Positions 40,944 to 50,235 of a DNA stretch of 64,000 nucleotides are shown here, in pieces (positions within the stretch are counted from its first letter, which is position 1; every line of letters begins with the position of its first letter). Source of the DNA: SIG440 sp045120135 (GTDB lineage: Bacteria; Bacillota; Clostridia; Monoglobales; Monoglobaceae). A program made the translations under genes and the position numbers. The notes below the pieces were generated by a model that did no database searches, was not told the DNA's origin, and saw only the letters and a program-made list of their open reading frames with translations. The DNA is taken from the NCBI GenBank assembly GCA_045120135.1, contig JBGVEN010000009.1, positions 124,001-188,000 of the forward strand, in the 5' to 3' direction.

Positions 40944-41292
40944 GGGGGCGTAAAGGTTTCGACGGGGATTTTGAAGTATACGGAGCGAGCCGCAGCGGGT
41001 ACTGCGTAACAAACCCAAACTTAAATTAAACGCTAACAAAAATTTAGCTTACGCTGCCTAAAATTTCGGCGGCTGTCCTCTCTCCCTCACCGCAAGGGAG
41101 AGTCAGGGCATCATCTGACGCGGTGAACATGAATCCCGAAAGCTTTGACGGGGTCACGATTTTATGAAGCTACCTGCCATCAGAGTTTGTCTGTGGACTC
41201 AGATGGCGGGAAATTTTAACCACTGACTACGCTCGTAGCGCCGGATATGAATAGGTTTTCGGACAGGGGTTCAATTCCCCTCGCCTCCACCA
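40944..41292 (+). ncRNA. ssrA: Transfer-messenger RNA (tmRNA)
   Basis: The 5' end GGGGGCG pairs with CGCCTCC before the encoded ACCA 3' end, forming a tRNA-like acceptor stem. The T-arm GGTTCAATTCC is visible near the 3' end, and GTAAAGGTTTCGACGGGG near the 5' end is the tmRNA hallmark. The tag frame starts at GCT 41032 and encodes ANKNLAYAA before TAA at 41059-41061. The product rescues stalled ribosomes and tags the unfinished proteins for ClpXP-type degradation. The length of 349 nt is normal. Confidence 0.95.
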
Positions 41293-41293
41293 G

Positions 41294-41326
41294 AAAAAAG
41301 CATCGACTTTGTCGGTGCTTTTTTTA
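41294..41326 (+). terminator. Intrinsic terminator of the tmRNA gene
   Basis: A 14-bp stem (AAAAAAGCATCGAC against GTCGGTGCTTTTTT, one G-U pair) directly follows the CCA end. Confidence 0.9.
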
Positions 41327-41335
41327 ATGAAATTT

Positions 41336-41400
41336 GTCTTGCGGCAAGTGAAATAGCTTTGCTATGAAATACACTTCGTGCATGAAATATTGTTCCTGCA
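41336..41400. repeat. Interspersed TGAAAT hairpin repeat
   Basis: Three GAAAT-type motifs 16-18 bp apart (about 41350, 41366, 41384) are separated by small hairpins ATAGC-TTT-GCTAT and CAC-TTC-GTG. From memory this is a common intergenic repeat of Clostridia. Apart from the promoter at 41494, the rest of 41327-41615 is AT-rich; I see no gene and no GEMM-type c-di-GMP riboswitch. Confidence 0.55.
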
Positions 41401-41493
41401 GAAGATACAAAACCCCTAATATATTACTGTATGACATATTTTATTATTTAATTTTGTGCATATGTGAGAAATTCTGAAAAAATGCTCAAAGTG

Positions 41494-41522
41494 TTGATTT
41501 CAGATGAATTATGTGATATAGT
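41494..41522 (+). promoter_or_regulatory. Promoter of the GGDEF gene and polysaccharide run
   Basis: TTGATT (41494-41499), a 17-nt spacer and TATAGT (41517-41522), leaving a leader of about 85 nt. No other clear promoter is seen before the window end, so it may drive much of the downstream run. Confidence 0.55.
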
Positions 41523-41615
41523 TAAATAGAATATATGCTAAAATGCTACAAGTGTATATTTCGATATAATTAATATCAAAAAATAATTCACTATACGAAA
41601 GAAGATGTGTATTAA

Positions 41616-43916
41616 ATGGCAGTAACTTACGAACGGAAAAAACACAGACAGAATAATCTTTTATACACCGTTGTCGCTGCGATTTTGATATGTGCGATTT
41701 TTTTGGCGATGGTTACTTCTTTTTATTTTGAGGCTGAGGATGAGGAGTATGAAATGCTTCATATTCAGACAAAGCAGATTAAAGATGACCTGACCCTGCA
41801 GATAAAATCAGACAGAGAAAATCTTGTTACCATGGCAAACTTTGCAGCAAAGCTCTATGCCGACGGCGAAGACTATGCCCTTATGTTTGAATCATTTAAG
41901 CCAATCGGTTTGTTTTCCAATATAGGTATACTTAAACCGGATGGTGTTTTTGTTACTAAAATAGGTTCAATTGATTTAAGCGGCAAAATTTCTTTTGCAG
42001 ACGAAGTTGCCCGTGGCGAATACATAAGCGGTAGAGTGCCCGATCTTACAAGAGATGGAAAAGAAATTATAAGAAGTGCTGTTCCGATTAAAGTGTATGG
42101 TAAACCGGTTGGTATTTTATATGGTGTAATTCACCTCGACACCCTCCGCGAAAAGTATAACAAAATGGCAAAAGAGCTTGATGCTCAGCTCTTTGTTTAC
42201 GATAAAGAGACCGGAAAGTTTGTTATAGATACCATTGACAAAAACCCCGGAGAATTGTCACAGTTAAAGGACAGGGAATATAATGACGGTTATTCCTACG
42301 AGGCGTTAGCAACTACGGATAAGGGCTTTAGCTCGTTTAAGTCAATATTTACGGGCGAGGATTTGTATGTTCACTATTCTACACTTGAGGATTTTGACTG
42401 GGGTATTATGCTTGCCCGTTATGAAACGCAGGTATTTGCAGAAACGCATAAAATAGCTCGGAACATGGCTACAACCTTTGCTTTAATGATTCTCGTTATA
42501 GTATTATACCTGCAAATGATTTTAAAAAGCGAGAGAGACAGAACCAAACTGAATGAAGAATCTTCGGCTATAAGAAAACTTCTTTTGGAGGTAAACGAGC
42601 AGTACACAAATATAACCTCAGCTATGAAGAATATAGGGGAAGTTTCAGTTGCCCGCTCTGCTTTTTTTGCGGATACGGACGGTGAAGATTACCACTATAT
42701 CAGACCCTCTCTGGAAGGCAAGCTTTTAACCGGAGATGACAGAAAATATTTCCATAGTGAGCTTTTCAGGTATGCTGCAAATATTCACAATGCAAACAAA
42801 TCACCAATCGGGTTTATGCAGATTACTCCGAACAAGCACCTTGCAAAAACAAACCCCGAGCTGTATGCCTTTTTATCAGAACATGGCATTAAGGATGTGT
42901 CTTTTGCGATTATTGCGGATAAGAGTAATCATGTAGGTATCTTAGGCGCGATTAACCCCAAGAGAAGTTCTTTTGCCAGAAAGCTTCTCGAAGATGTTGC
43001 GGTTTGCTTCTCCATTGCTATATACAATAAAAAGCACCTTAGTAAAACAACACTTGCCGCAACAACCGACGCTCTTACCGGTGCTTTAAACCGTGTGGCA
43101 TACAAAAAGGATATTTTGGTATTTGACGAAGAAAAGCCTGAAGATTTTGCCTGCATTTATATTGATGTTAACGAGCTCCACATAATAAACAACAAGTATG
43201 GACACGCAGCGGGCGATGAAATGCTTATCTATATTGCAAATACGTTAAAAGAAGTATTCTTTGGTCACCGTATTTACCGTATGGGTGGTGATGAATTCTT
43301 AGTATTTACAAGAGATATTAATCAGGAGACCATTAAACAGAATATAGAAACATTCATTCAGCAGTTAAAAACAAAGGGATACAATGTAGCCATAGGGGTA
43401 TCTTACAGAACGCAAAATACCAACTGCGAAGAAATGGTGCGTGAAGCCGAAATCAGAATGTATGAAGCAAAGGCTCAGTATTATCAGAACAAAGAGCAGA
43501 GCAGTGTATCTGAGGATAAGGACATGGGCTATGTCTTTGTGAAAACCGGTATAAAAGAAATTGATACTATGATATCTGTACTAAAAGACCATTACAACGG
43601 CATTTACAGAGTATCTCTGGAAACCGACAATGCCCACCGTATTCTTATGCCTTCGTATCTTGGTTACAAAGAAGATGAAGAAAACTTCTCAAAGCTTTTG
43701 ACAAAGTACATTAATGACATTGTGCATCCGGATTTTCATAGAGCGGTTATGAGCTTTTTGAATTATGATGCGATAAAAAGGCAACTGGCAGAGGGTAAAA
43801 CGCCAATGATTACATACAAAAAAATACACGGCGAAACAGTTACACTAAGTGTATACAGTTTGACCGACGATAAAGATGATGTAAAGGATACTCTTTGGGT
43901 TTTTGCCAAGGAGTAA
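41616..43916 (+). CDS. Membrane diguanylate cyclase (CACHE-like sensor, GGDEF, C-terminal PAS-like domain)
   Basis: The 766-residue protein has a membrane segment (about 18-40), an extracellular CACHE-like sensor (40-280), a second membrane segment (about 286-305), a GAF-like linker, then a GGDEF domain starting ATTDALTGALNRVAYKKD. The active site is intact: IYIDVNELHIINNKYGHAAGDEML and YRMGGDEFLVF with GGDEF near residue 556. No RxxD inhibitory site is present, so product inhibition may be absent. A C-terminal PAS-like segment (about 660-766) follows. It should make c-di-GMP in response to an outside signal. It opens the polysaccharide run, 10 bp before gtrA. Confidence 0.88.
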   Translation: MAVTYERKKHRQNNLLYTVVAAILICAIFLAMVTSFYFEAEDEEYEMLHIQTKQIKDDLTLQIKSDRENLVTMANFAAKLYADGEDYALMFESFKPIGLFSNIGILKPDGVFVTKIGSIDLSGKISFADEVARGEYISGRVPDLTRDGKEIIRSAVPIKVYGKPVGILYGVIHLDTLREKYNKMAKELDAQLFVYDKETGKFVIDTIDKNPGELSQLKDREYNDGYSYEALATTDKGFSSFKSIFTGEDLYVHYSTLEDFDWGIMLARYETQVFAETHKIARNMATTFALMILVIVLYLQMILKSERDRTKLNEESSAIRKLLLEVNEQYTNITSAMKNIGEVSVARSAFFADTDGEDYHYIRPSLEGKLLTGDDRKYFHSELFRYAANIHNANKSPIGFMQITPNKHLAKTNPELYAFLSEHGIKDVSFAIIADKSNHVGILGAINPKRSSFARKLLEDVAVCFSIAIYNKKHLSKTTLAATTDALTGALNRVAYKKDILVFDEEKPEDFACIYIDVNELHIINNKYGHAAGDEMLIYIANTLKEVFFGHRIYRMGGDEFLVFTRDINQETIKQNIETFIQQLKTKGYNVAIGVSYRTQNTNCEEMVREAEIRMYEAKAQYYQNKEQSSVSEDKDMGYVFVKTGIKEIDTMISVLKDHYNGIYRVSLETDNAHRILMPSYLGYKEDEENFSKLLTKYINDIVHPDFHRAVMSFLNYDAIKRQLAEGKTPMITYKKIHGETVTLSVYSLTDDKDDVKDTLWVFAKE

Positions 43917-43926
43917 GGATAAATTG

Positions 43927-44322
43927 ATGCTGCAATTAATCAGATTTGGGATAGTAGGAGTTATCGCTGCCGCCGTTGATGTGGGAACTTTGGTTGCACT
44001 AAAGGAATGGCTGCACGTTGAGGTGCTTATTGCTTCGGCGATTTCGTTTTGTGTTTCTGTTACGGTAAACTATCTTTTAAGTATGACCTTTGTTTTCAAA
44101 GGAAAGGAGCAAAGCAAGCTTAAGGAGTTTATTATATTTGTACTTCTCAGCGTTGGCGGACTTGGTTTAAACCAATTTATTTTATGGGTTGGGGTTAAGT
44201 TTACAACCATATATTATCTAGCGGTAAAAATCTTTGCTATGGTAATTGTGCCGATTTATAATTTTATCACAAGAAAGATATTTCTTGAGGAAAAGGGAAA
44301 GCCTTATGAACAAAGCATTTAA
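43927..44322 (+). CDS. GtrA-family membrane protein (lipid-linked sugar flippase type)
   Basis: The 131-residue protein has four hydrophobic segments and the GtrA signature QLIRFGIVGVIAAAVDVGTLVAL, with VNYLLSMTFVFK between segments 2 and 3. GtrA proteins are thought to flip undecaprenyl-phosphate-linked hexose so that it can be added outside the membrane. The ATG at 43927 follows AAGGAT. Its partners GtrB-like (62963) and GtrII-like (47116) are both in this run. It overlaps the next gene by 17 nt. Confidence 0.88.
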   Translation: MLQLIRFGIVGVIAAAVDVGTLVALKEWLHVEVLIASAISFCVSVTVNYLLSMTFVFKGKEQSKLKEFIIFVLLSVGGLGLNQFILWVGVKFTTIYYLAVKIFAMVIVPIYNFITRKIFLEEKGKPYEQSI

Positions 44323-44848
44323 AAAAGATCTATACAGATATTACGGAGAAAGCGGAGAAGCTTTTTTAAAAAGGGTATTCCGCCCGCTTGAAATAAAATA
44401 TATATCTGTATTCCGAAAAGCAAATATGTGCAGATTTTTGCCCTTAAAGCTTATTTATACGTTAAGGCTTTTGTGCCTGTCGCATAAGACGCAAATTCAG
44501 ATTCCTGCGAGGACAAGGATAGGCGAGGGGCTCTATATCGGTCATCTTGGCCGTGTGATAATTCATCCCGATGCGATTTTAGGTAAAAATATAAATATTG
44601 CTACGGGTGTAACAATTGGGATGGAAAACCGCGGCGAGAGGAAGGGTACACCCACAATATCTGACAATTGCTGGATTGGAACCAATGCCGTTATTGTAGG
44701 CAACGTTAAAGTTGGCAGCGATGTTCTTATTGCACCGCTTACCTATGTTAACTTTGATGTTCCCGACCATAGTATTGTTATAGGCAATCCCGGAAGAATA
44801 ATTCCCAAGGAAAACGCCACTGCAGATTATATTTGTAACTGTGTATAA
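44306..44848 (+). CDS. Left-handed beta-helix acetyltransferase (serine O-acetyltransferase-like)
   Basis: The 180-residue protein has the hexapeptide-repeat acyltransferase pattern: TRIGEGLYIGHLGRVIIHPDAILGKNINIATGVTIG, then ISDNCWIGTNAVIVGNVKVGSDVLIAPLTYVN and VVGNPGRI-like IVIGNPGRI. It resembles CysE-type and polysaccharide O-acetyltransferases. In this context it most likely acetylates a sugar of the repeat unit. The ATG at 44306 follows AAAAGGG; the upstream open frame is the end of gtrA in another frame. Confidence 0.82.
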   Translation: MNKAFKKDLYRYYGESGEAFLKRVFRPLEIKYISVFRKANMCRFLPLKLIYTLRLLCLSHKTQIQIPARTRIGEGLYIGHLGRVIIHPDAILGKNINIATGVTIGMENRGERKGTPTISDNCWIGTNAVIVGNVKVGSDVLIAPLTYVNFDVPDHSIVIGNPGRIIPKENATADYICNCV

Positions 44849-44879
44849 AAGCCTGGTATATAAATAAGGAGGTGGCGGA

Positions 44880-46382
44880 TTGCTCAATAAAGATTCAAGA
44901 ATAAAAAACAATTTAATATCGTCACTTGTTTATCAGGTTGTGCTTATATCGCTCAGTTTTCTTCTGCCAAGGTTATATCTTGAGAATTTTGGTTCGGAGG
45001 TCAACGGTGTTCTGCAGGCCATAAAGCAGATATTTACATATATGTGGATTTTGGAGGCGGGGGTAGGTCTTGCTACAACTCAGGCACTCTATAAAAGAAT
45101 CGGTGAAAAGGACTATAAAAACGCAAGCTCGGTCCTTGCTGCAACCAATGCGTATTATATCAAAACGGGAATCATATACCTGCTGATTGTGCTTGTTATT
45201 GCTGTGGTGTATGCATATTTCATACCCACATCAATTGACAGCAATATACTGTTTTTTATAGTTATATTAAATGCCGTACCGGGTTTGTTCAGCTATTTTG
45301 TTCAGGCAAAATACCGGATACTTATGGAGGTTGACGGCAGAAAGTATGTATTAAACAATTCGGAAACAATTGTTCAGCTTGCATCAAATGCGGGCAAAAT
45401 ACTTGTTCTGCTTTTAACCGACAGTCTTATCTTAATTCAGTTAGTTTATTGCGTGATTGCACTTATCCAGCTTGTGTATTTATATTTCTACGCAAAACGC
45501 AGATATAAGTGGCTTGATATAAAGGCGGAGCCAGACTTTGAGGCTATCTCCCAAAAAAATTCGGTTCTGGTTCATCAGCTTTCGGGTATGGTATTTAATA
45601 ATACTGATGTAATACTCATTTCTGCTCTTTGCGACTTTAAGTCGGTAAGTATTTATGCTATATACAACATATTTTTTTCTCAGATGCAGAATTTTATAAC
45701 AAGCATAGTTTCGTCCTTTACCTTTGCACTTGGGCAGATGTTTCACACCGACAGAGAGAGGTTTGACAAGTTTTACAATGCCTACGAAACCTTTTACATA
45801 ATGGCAACCTTTATAATTTACACGCTTATGGCGGTGTTTTTGTTGCCGCTGATACAGATATACACAAGCGGAATAAACGATGCCGAGTACACAAATGCGT
45901 TCCTTGTTCTGCTTTTTGTAATAATGAATTTGCTTGCAAACGGCAAGCTCCCTGCAACCGGTATTATCGAATATTCGGGACATTTTGAAAAAACCCGTTC
46001 CCACTCGGTATGGGAAATGGTTATAAACCTTACGGTTTCTGTTATAGCAATTATGTATATGGGAATTTGCGGTGCGATACTCGGAACTATCGTGGCACTT
46101 ATTTACCGCAGTATTGTGACAATTTACTATTCAAACAGAAAAGTTATAAAAAGAAGTCAGATGTGTACATATAAAATTATGATTACAAACGGTGCGGTTT
46201 TTGCCGTAATTATGGCTGTATTCTTTGTTGATGCATTCAGTAATATTTCATTTTTGAGACTGGTGCTAAACGGAATTATTCACTCGGTTTGGATTGCGGG
46301 GCTATACTTACTGGTCAATTTTGTGGTTAATAAATCTGCTTTTAAAACACTTTTTGAATTATACAGGGGGAATAAGCAATGA
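44880..46382 (+). CDS. Wzx-like polysaccharide flippase (MOP superfamily)
   Basis: The 500-residue membrane protein has 12-14 hydrophobic segments and the polysaccharide-export pattern of the MOP superfamily (SSLVYQVVLISLSFLLPRLYLENFGSEVNGV; LEAGVGLATTQALYK). It should flip undecaprenyl-linked repeat units outward. The start is a TTG at 44880, 5 nt after AAGGAGGTGG, the best ribosome site in the run. It overlaps the next gene by ATGA. Confidence 0.87.
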   Translation: MLNKDSRIKNNLISSLVYQVVLISLSFLLPRLYLENFGSEVNGVLQAIKQIFTYMWILEAGVGLATTQALYKRIGEKDYKNASSVLAATNAYYIKTGIIYLLIVLVIAVVYAYFIPTSIDSNILFFIVILNAVPGLFSYFVQAKYRILMEVDGRKYVLNNSETIVQLASNAGKILVLLLTDSLILIQLVYCVIALIQLVYLYFYAKRRYKWLDIKAEPDFEAISQKNSVLVHQLSGMVFNNTDVILISALCDFKSVSIYAIYNIFFSQMQNFITSIVSSFTFALGQMFHTDRERFDKFYNAYETFYIMATFIIYTLMAVFLLPLIQIYTSGINDAEYTNAFLVLLFVIMNLLANGKLPATGIIEYSGHFEKTRSHSVWEMVINLTVSVIAIMYMGICGAILGTIVALIYRSIVTIYYSNRKVIKRSQMCTYKIMITNGAVFAVIMAVFFVDAFSNISFLRLVLNGIIHSVWIAGLYLLVNFVVNKSAFKTLFELYRGNKQ

Positions 46383-47113
46383 GTATTCCAAAGGTGATTT
46401 ACTATTGCTGGTTTGGAAAGGGCAAGATGCCAAAGCTTTCGGAAAAATGCATAGAAAGCTGGAAGAAATACTGCTCTGATTACAAGATAGTTTGCATAAA
46501 TGAAGATAATTTTGATATAAGCCAGAACCGATACGCTCGTGAGGCTTACGATGCCGGCAAGTGGGCATTTGTAAGTGATTATGCAAGGCTTAAGGTGCTT
46601 TTTGACAATGGCGGAATTTATCTTGACACCGATGTTGAGCTTATAAAACCCCTTGACAAGCTTATTGAAAATACAGGTTATATGGGGTTTGACGATAACG
46701 GAATTGTTTCAACAGGGCTTGGCTTTGCCTGTGAAAAGCAAAGCGAGCTGGTAGGCCACTTGCTGAGAGATTATGACGATATATCATTTATGCTCCCTGA
46801 CGGAAATTATGATTTGCTGCCCTGTCCCGACAGAAACACAAAAACTATGCAAAGGCTTGGTCTGGATATCAGCAATCAAAACCAGATTTTTATGGGAATA
46901 CATTTTTTGCCCGAAGATTATCTTTGCCCTATGAAGTATTATACGGGGCGAAAGAAGATAACCAAAAACACTTATTCCATACATCACTTTTGTGCGTCAT
47001 GGACTTCACCAACTGCAAAGCGGACGCTGATTGTAAAGCGAATTATCGGAGTTAAGCTGTACGATAAGCTGTATGGAAAATTCTTACACAAATTCAAGTG
47101 GTTGGAGTGGTAG
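46379..47113 (+). CDS. DXD-type glycosyltransferase (family GT32-like)
   Basis: The 244-residue protein starts IPKVIYYCWFGKGKMPKLSEKCIESWKK, then WAFVSDYARLKVLFDNGGIYLDTDVELIKPLD with the catalytic DTD, typical of GT32/capsular glycosyltransferases with a DXD motif. It is cytoplasmic and adds a sugar to the lipid-linked unit. It is coupled to the flippase gene by a 4-bp overlap. Confidence 0.87.
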   Translation: MSIPKVIYYCWFGKGKMPKLSEKCIESWKKYCSDYKIVCINEDNFDISQNRYAREAYDAGKWAFVSDYARLKVLFDNGGIYLDTDVELIKPLDKLIENTGYMGFDDNGIVSTGLGFACEKQSELVGHLLRDYDDISFMLPDGNYDLLPCPDRNTKTMQRLGLDISNQNQIFMGIHFLPEDYLCPMKYYTGRKKITKNTYSIHHFCASWTSPTAKRTLIVKRIIGVKLYDKLYGKFLHKFKWLEW

Positions 47114-47115
47114 TT

Positions 47116-48666
47116 TTGCCTGAGAAAGTATTGAAAAAACTTAACGCAAACATTTTGCCTCAGTGGAAGTTTTGCTTTTTTGCGAGCCTGATGGTGGGGT
47201 TAATCGCGCATTTTTATAAGATAACAAACTGGCTCCCTAATTGGGATTCGCTGGTATTCAGATACGATTCGCAGAATATGATTGCTCTCGGCAGATGGTT
47301 TTTGCCGATTGTCTGTTCGTTCAGCTCGTTTTATGACCTGCCGTTTTTGAATGGAATTATAGCAATTATATTCCACGCTTTGGGTGCTGTCTGTATCTGC
47401 AGAATACTCAATGTGCAGAAAAAAATTACCGCAATTTTAATCGGTGCAGTAATTGTTTCGTTCCCGACAGTTACTTCGGTTATGATGTATAACTATGTGG
47501 CGGACGGATACGCTGTCTCGTTTTTTCTTTCGGCCCTTGCGGCGCTCTTTATGACAAGAGAAAAACCGAGGTTTATTCTTTCGGCGGTGCTGATTGCGCT
47601 GTCTGCGGGAATTTATCAGGCGTACATTACTGTAACAATAATGCTTGTTTTGCTCAAGCTGATTGACGATATAATCTATCACAACGCATCTTTTGGTAAT
47701 GTTTTGAAAAAGTGCGGATTGATGCTTTTAACGGGAATTCTGGGCGTGGCATTATACGGCGCTGTACTTAAGGTATCGCTCAGTATTTTTTCTACACAAT
47801 TGCTTGACTATCAGGGCATCAATTCATCAGCATCGCTTTCGGGCATTGATTTGCTTGGCTCGCTGTACTCCATCAAAGAGACATTTATGGATTGCTTCTT
47901 TGATTTATCCGAGGGCGTGAATGTTTATGTTGTGCTCAATGTCTTTGTGTTGCTGTTTACACTTTTGTACCACATTAAATATATAGTTAAAAACAAGGTT
48001 TACAAAAAACCTGCCAATATCATTTTTGTTGTTGTTTTAAGCGGTATGCTTATAGTGGGAGCGGGTGCTCTTGCTTTTGTCAATGCAGGTGTTGACTACC
48101 ACAACCTGATGCTTATGGGGTATTCGGTGTTTTATCTGTTCTTTTTGATACTTTACGAAAGAGGGTCAGACCAAAACGAAAAACACACAATTGTTAAATG
48201 CTGGGCGGTTCTGCTGACTGCAATAGTAATAATTGTAAATCAGGCAGTTATAGCAAATGTAAGCTATCACAAGGCGCAAATGGCTTATGAAAAGTCCTAC
48301 GGCGTTCTTATACGAATAGCAGACAGAATAGAGCAAATTCCTGATGCGGAAAATTGCGAAAGAATACTTGTGCTTGGTGCTCTTGACAACAGTGAGGGAT
48401 ACAGCGTTAGCCTCACGCCCGATATTACAGGAATAACAGATGGGTACATAATCCGTGCAGATGACGAAACGGTTGGGCAGAGCGTGCTGACGAGTGCTCT
48501 TAATGATTATTGTGAAAAAGATTATAGATTTGTAAGCGGTGAGGAAAAGAAAAAACTTGCTCAAAGAGAAGATGTCAAGGCTATGGGTAAATGGCCTGCA
48601 AAGGATTGCGTGGCAGTTATAGATGATACGGTAATTATTAAGCTTGGTGCAGAGGGTGAAGATTAA
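47116..48666 (+). CDS. GtrII-like membrane glucosyltransferase
   Basis: About 516 residues with roughly ten hydrophobic segments and a soluble C-terminal domain of about 120 residues. The N-terminal loop NWLPNWDSLVFRYDSQNMIALGRWFLPI resembles the GtrII family, which moves glucose from undecaprenyl phosphate to a glycan outside the cell. I prefer a TTG at 47116, 9 nt after GGAG; an upstream GTG lies inside the previous gene. The repeat glycan side branch is a likely product with GtrA and GtrB. Confidence 0.78.
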   Translation: MPEKVLKKLNANILPQWKFCFFASLMVGLIAHFYKITNWLPNWDSLVFRYDSQNMIALGRWFLPIVCSFSSFYDLPFLNGIIAIIFHALGAVCICRILNVQKKITAILIGAVIVSFPTVTSVMMYNYVADGYAVSFFLSALAALFMTREKPRFILSAVLIALSAGIYQAYITVTIMLVLLKLIDDIIYHNASFGNVLKKCGLMLLTGILGVALYGAVLKVSLSIFSTQLLDYQGINSSASLSGIDLLGSLYSIKETFMDCFFDLSEGVNVYVVLNVFVLLFTLLYHIKYIVKNKVYKKPANIIFVVVLSGMLIVGAGALAFVNAGVDYHNLMLMGYSVFYLFFLILYERGSDQNEKHTIVKCWAVLLTAIVIIVNQAVIANVSYHKAQMAYEKSYGVLIRIADRIEQIPDAENCERILVLGALDNSEGYSVSLTPDITGITDGYIIRADDETVGQSVLTSALNDYCEKDYRFVSGEEKKKLAQREDVKAMGKWPAKDCVAVIDDTVIIKLGAEGED

Positions 48667-49548
48667 GTGATATATTTTTGTGCTGACGATTATGGACTAT
48701 GCGATATATCATCAATGCACATACAGCAATGTATAGATGAGGGTGCATTAAATAAGGTCAGTATATTTCCCAACCTTGACCTGTTTGATTTGGACGAAAT
48801 AGCAAGAGGCAAAGACATTCGTGTATCCCTGCACTTAAACCTTGTTGAGGGCAGATGTATGGCAGATGCCGACGGGTTAGACCTGATTACATATGAAAAC
48901 GGGAATTTTAAGCATACCTTTATCGGACTTTTGATGCTTAATCTGTTTCGGCGGAAAAAGCTGGAGGCTCAGATTTATAAAGAAATTAAAGCTCAGGTTT
49001 TGTTCTGGAAAAGCATTCTTCCCCCGAACTTGCCGTTTTGCATCGACAGCCATCAACACACGCATATGATTCCTACGGTATTCAAAGCGTTGGTCAGGGT
49101 TTTGAGTGAGGAAAAAATAGATTTGGAATATATGCGGATTCCCATAGAGCCGACTTTGCCGTATATAAAAACGCCGTCACTTTATTTTACATACAGCTTA
49201 GTAAATATTATCAAACAATGGCTTATCAAATTTCTGTGGCTTTTTAATAAGAGGCGGGCAAAGAAACACAGCATCCCGACATCACATTTTTTCGGAATAC
49301 TGTTTTCGGGGAAGATGGATGAGGAAAGAGTGAATAAGATTCTGCCAAAGTACATTAAAATGGCGGAAAAGGACGGCAGGGACATAGAGGTTTTATTCCA
49401 TCCGGGGTATATAGACCGGCAAGGCTTTGACTTAAATGAAAAGAATATAATTTTTGACGGATTTTATTATTCAGAAGACAGAAGAACAGAATTCGATTCT
49501 GTAATGAAAATAACAAGGAAAGAAGTGTACAGTAATGCCGTATATTGA
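48667..49548 (+). CDS. ChbG/YdjC-like carbohydrate deacetylase
   Basis: The 293-residue protein shows the YdjC/ChbG metal motif FCADDYGLC at the N-terminus, then VSLHLNLVEG, the DSHQHTHMIP block (metal His) and LFHPGYID. The family removes acetyl groups from chito-oligosaccharides and related sugars. The GTG start directly follows the upstream stop, with GAGGG as ribosome site. Here it probably deacetylates a GlcNAc-type residue of the repeat unit; the substrate is inference. Confidence 0.83.
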   Translation: MIYFCADDYGLCDISSMHIQQCIDEGALNKVSIFPNLDLFDLDEIARGKDIRVSLHLNLVEGRCMADADGLDLITYENGNFKHTFIGLLMLNLFRRKKLEAQIYKEIKAQVLFWKSILPPNLPFCIDSHQHTHMIPTVFKALVRVLSEEKIDLEYMRIPIEPTLPYIKTPSLYFTYSLVNIIKQWLIKFLWLFNKRRAKKHSIPTSHFFGILFSGKMDEERVNKILPKYIKMAEKDGRDIEVLFHPGYIDRQGFDLNEKNIIFDGFYYSEDRRTEFDSVMKITRKEVYSNAVY

Positions 49549-50215
49549 ACAGGACAAAGTGGATGAAAAAACAAGAGAGAAGCTGGAAGCGATTATTGAA
49601 AAATCTTACGCAACCTTTTGGAAGCAAAAAAGGCTTTTTGATATTTTCTTTGCAACACTTATTTTGCTGTTTTTCCTTCCACTGATGATTATAATTGCAA
49701 TTGTAATTGTAATTGACGACCCGAGTGCCGGACCGTTCTATAAGCAGATAAGAGTAGGCAGGCACGGAAAAGAGTTTTATATGTACAAGTTCAGAACTAT
49801 GCGTGCCAATGCGGATAAAATGCTCGAGGAGCTTGCAAAGCAGAACGAAATGGACGGACCGGTGTTTAAAATCAAAGAGGACCCGCGTATTACAAGAGTC
49901 GGCAAGTTTTTGAGAAAGGTTTCGCTCGACGAGCTTATGCAGTTCTTTAATGTGCTGAAGGGTGATATGACTTTGGTAGGGCCGAGACCGCCTCTGCCGA
50001 GAGAGGTTCAGTTTTATACGGATTATCAGAGATTAAGACTTCTTGTTACACCGGGGCTAACCTGTACCTGGCAGATTTCCAAAAACAGAAATGACATTCC
50101 TTTCGAACAGTGGGTCGAAATGGATATTGAATACATACAGACCAGAACATACCGTAATGATTTGAAAATTATGCTTAAAACACCGATAGTTATGCTTACA
50201 GCTACCGGAAGATAA
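49535..50215 (+). CDS. Polyprenyl-phosphate sugar phosphotransferase (initiating transferase)
   Basis: The 226-residue protein has one membrane segment (FDIFFATLILLFFLPLMIIIAIVIVI) and the bacterial sugar transferase domain: GPFYKQIRVGRHGKEFYMYKFRTMR, KVSLDELMQFFNVLKGDMTLVGPRPPLPREV and TPGLTCTWQISKNR. It starts the repeat unit by moving a sugar 1-phosphate to undecaprenyl phosphate. The short form without the WbaP N-terminal half fits Gram-positive enzymes. It overlaps the upstream gene by 14 nt. Confidence 0.93.
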   Translation: MPYIEQDKVDEKTREKLEAIIEKSYATFWKQKRLFDIFFATLILLFFLPLMIIIAIVIVIDDPSAGPFYKQIRVGRHGKEFYMYKFRTMRANADKMLEELAKQNEMDGPVFKIKEDPRITRVGKFLRKVSLDELMQFFNVLKGDMTLVGPRPPLPREVQFYTDYQRLRLLVTPGLTCTWQISKNRNDIPFEQWVEMDIEYIQTRTYRNDLKIMLKTPIVMLTATGR

Positions 50216-50235
50216 CGAGATTTGGAGTGAAGAAA

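Noticed and set aside
41080..41125. Insertion of a hairpin repeat within the tmRNA gene
   Set aside because: The CTCTCCCTC-ACCGCA-AGGGAGAG stem resembles the intergenic repeats but fits a normal tmRNA pseudoknot/helix position, and the total length is ordinary.
41327..41615. c-di-GMP riboswitch upstream of the GGDEF/polysaccharide run
   Set aside because: I looked for the GEMM-type conserved core and saw none; the stretch holds a repeat, a promoter and AT-rich leader.
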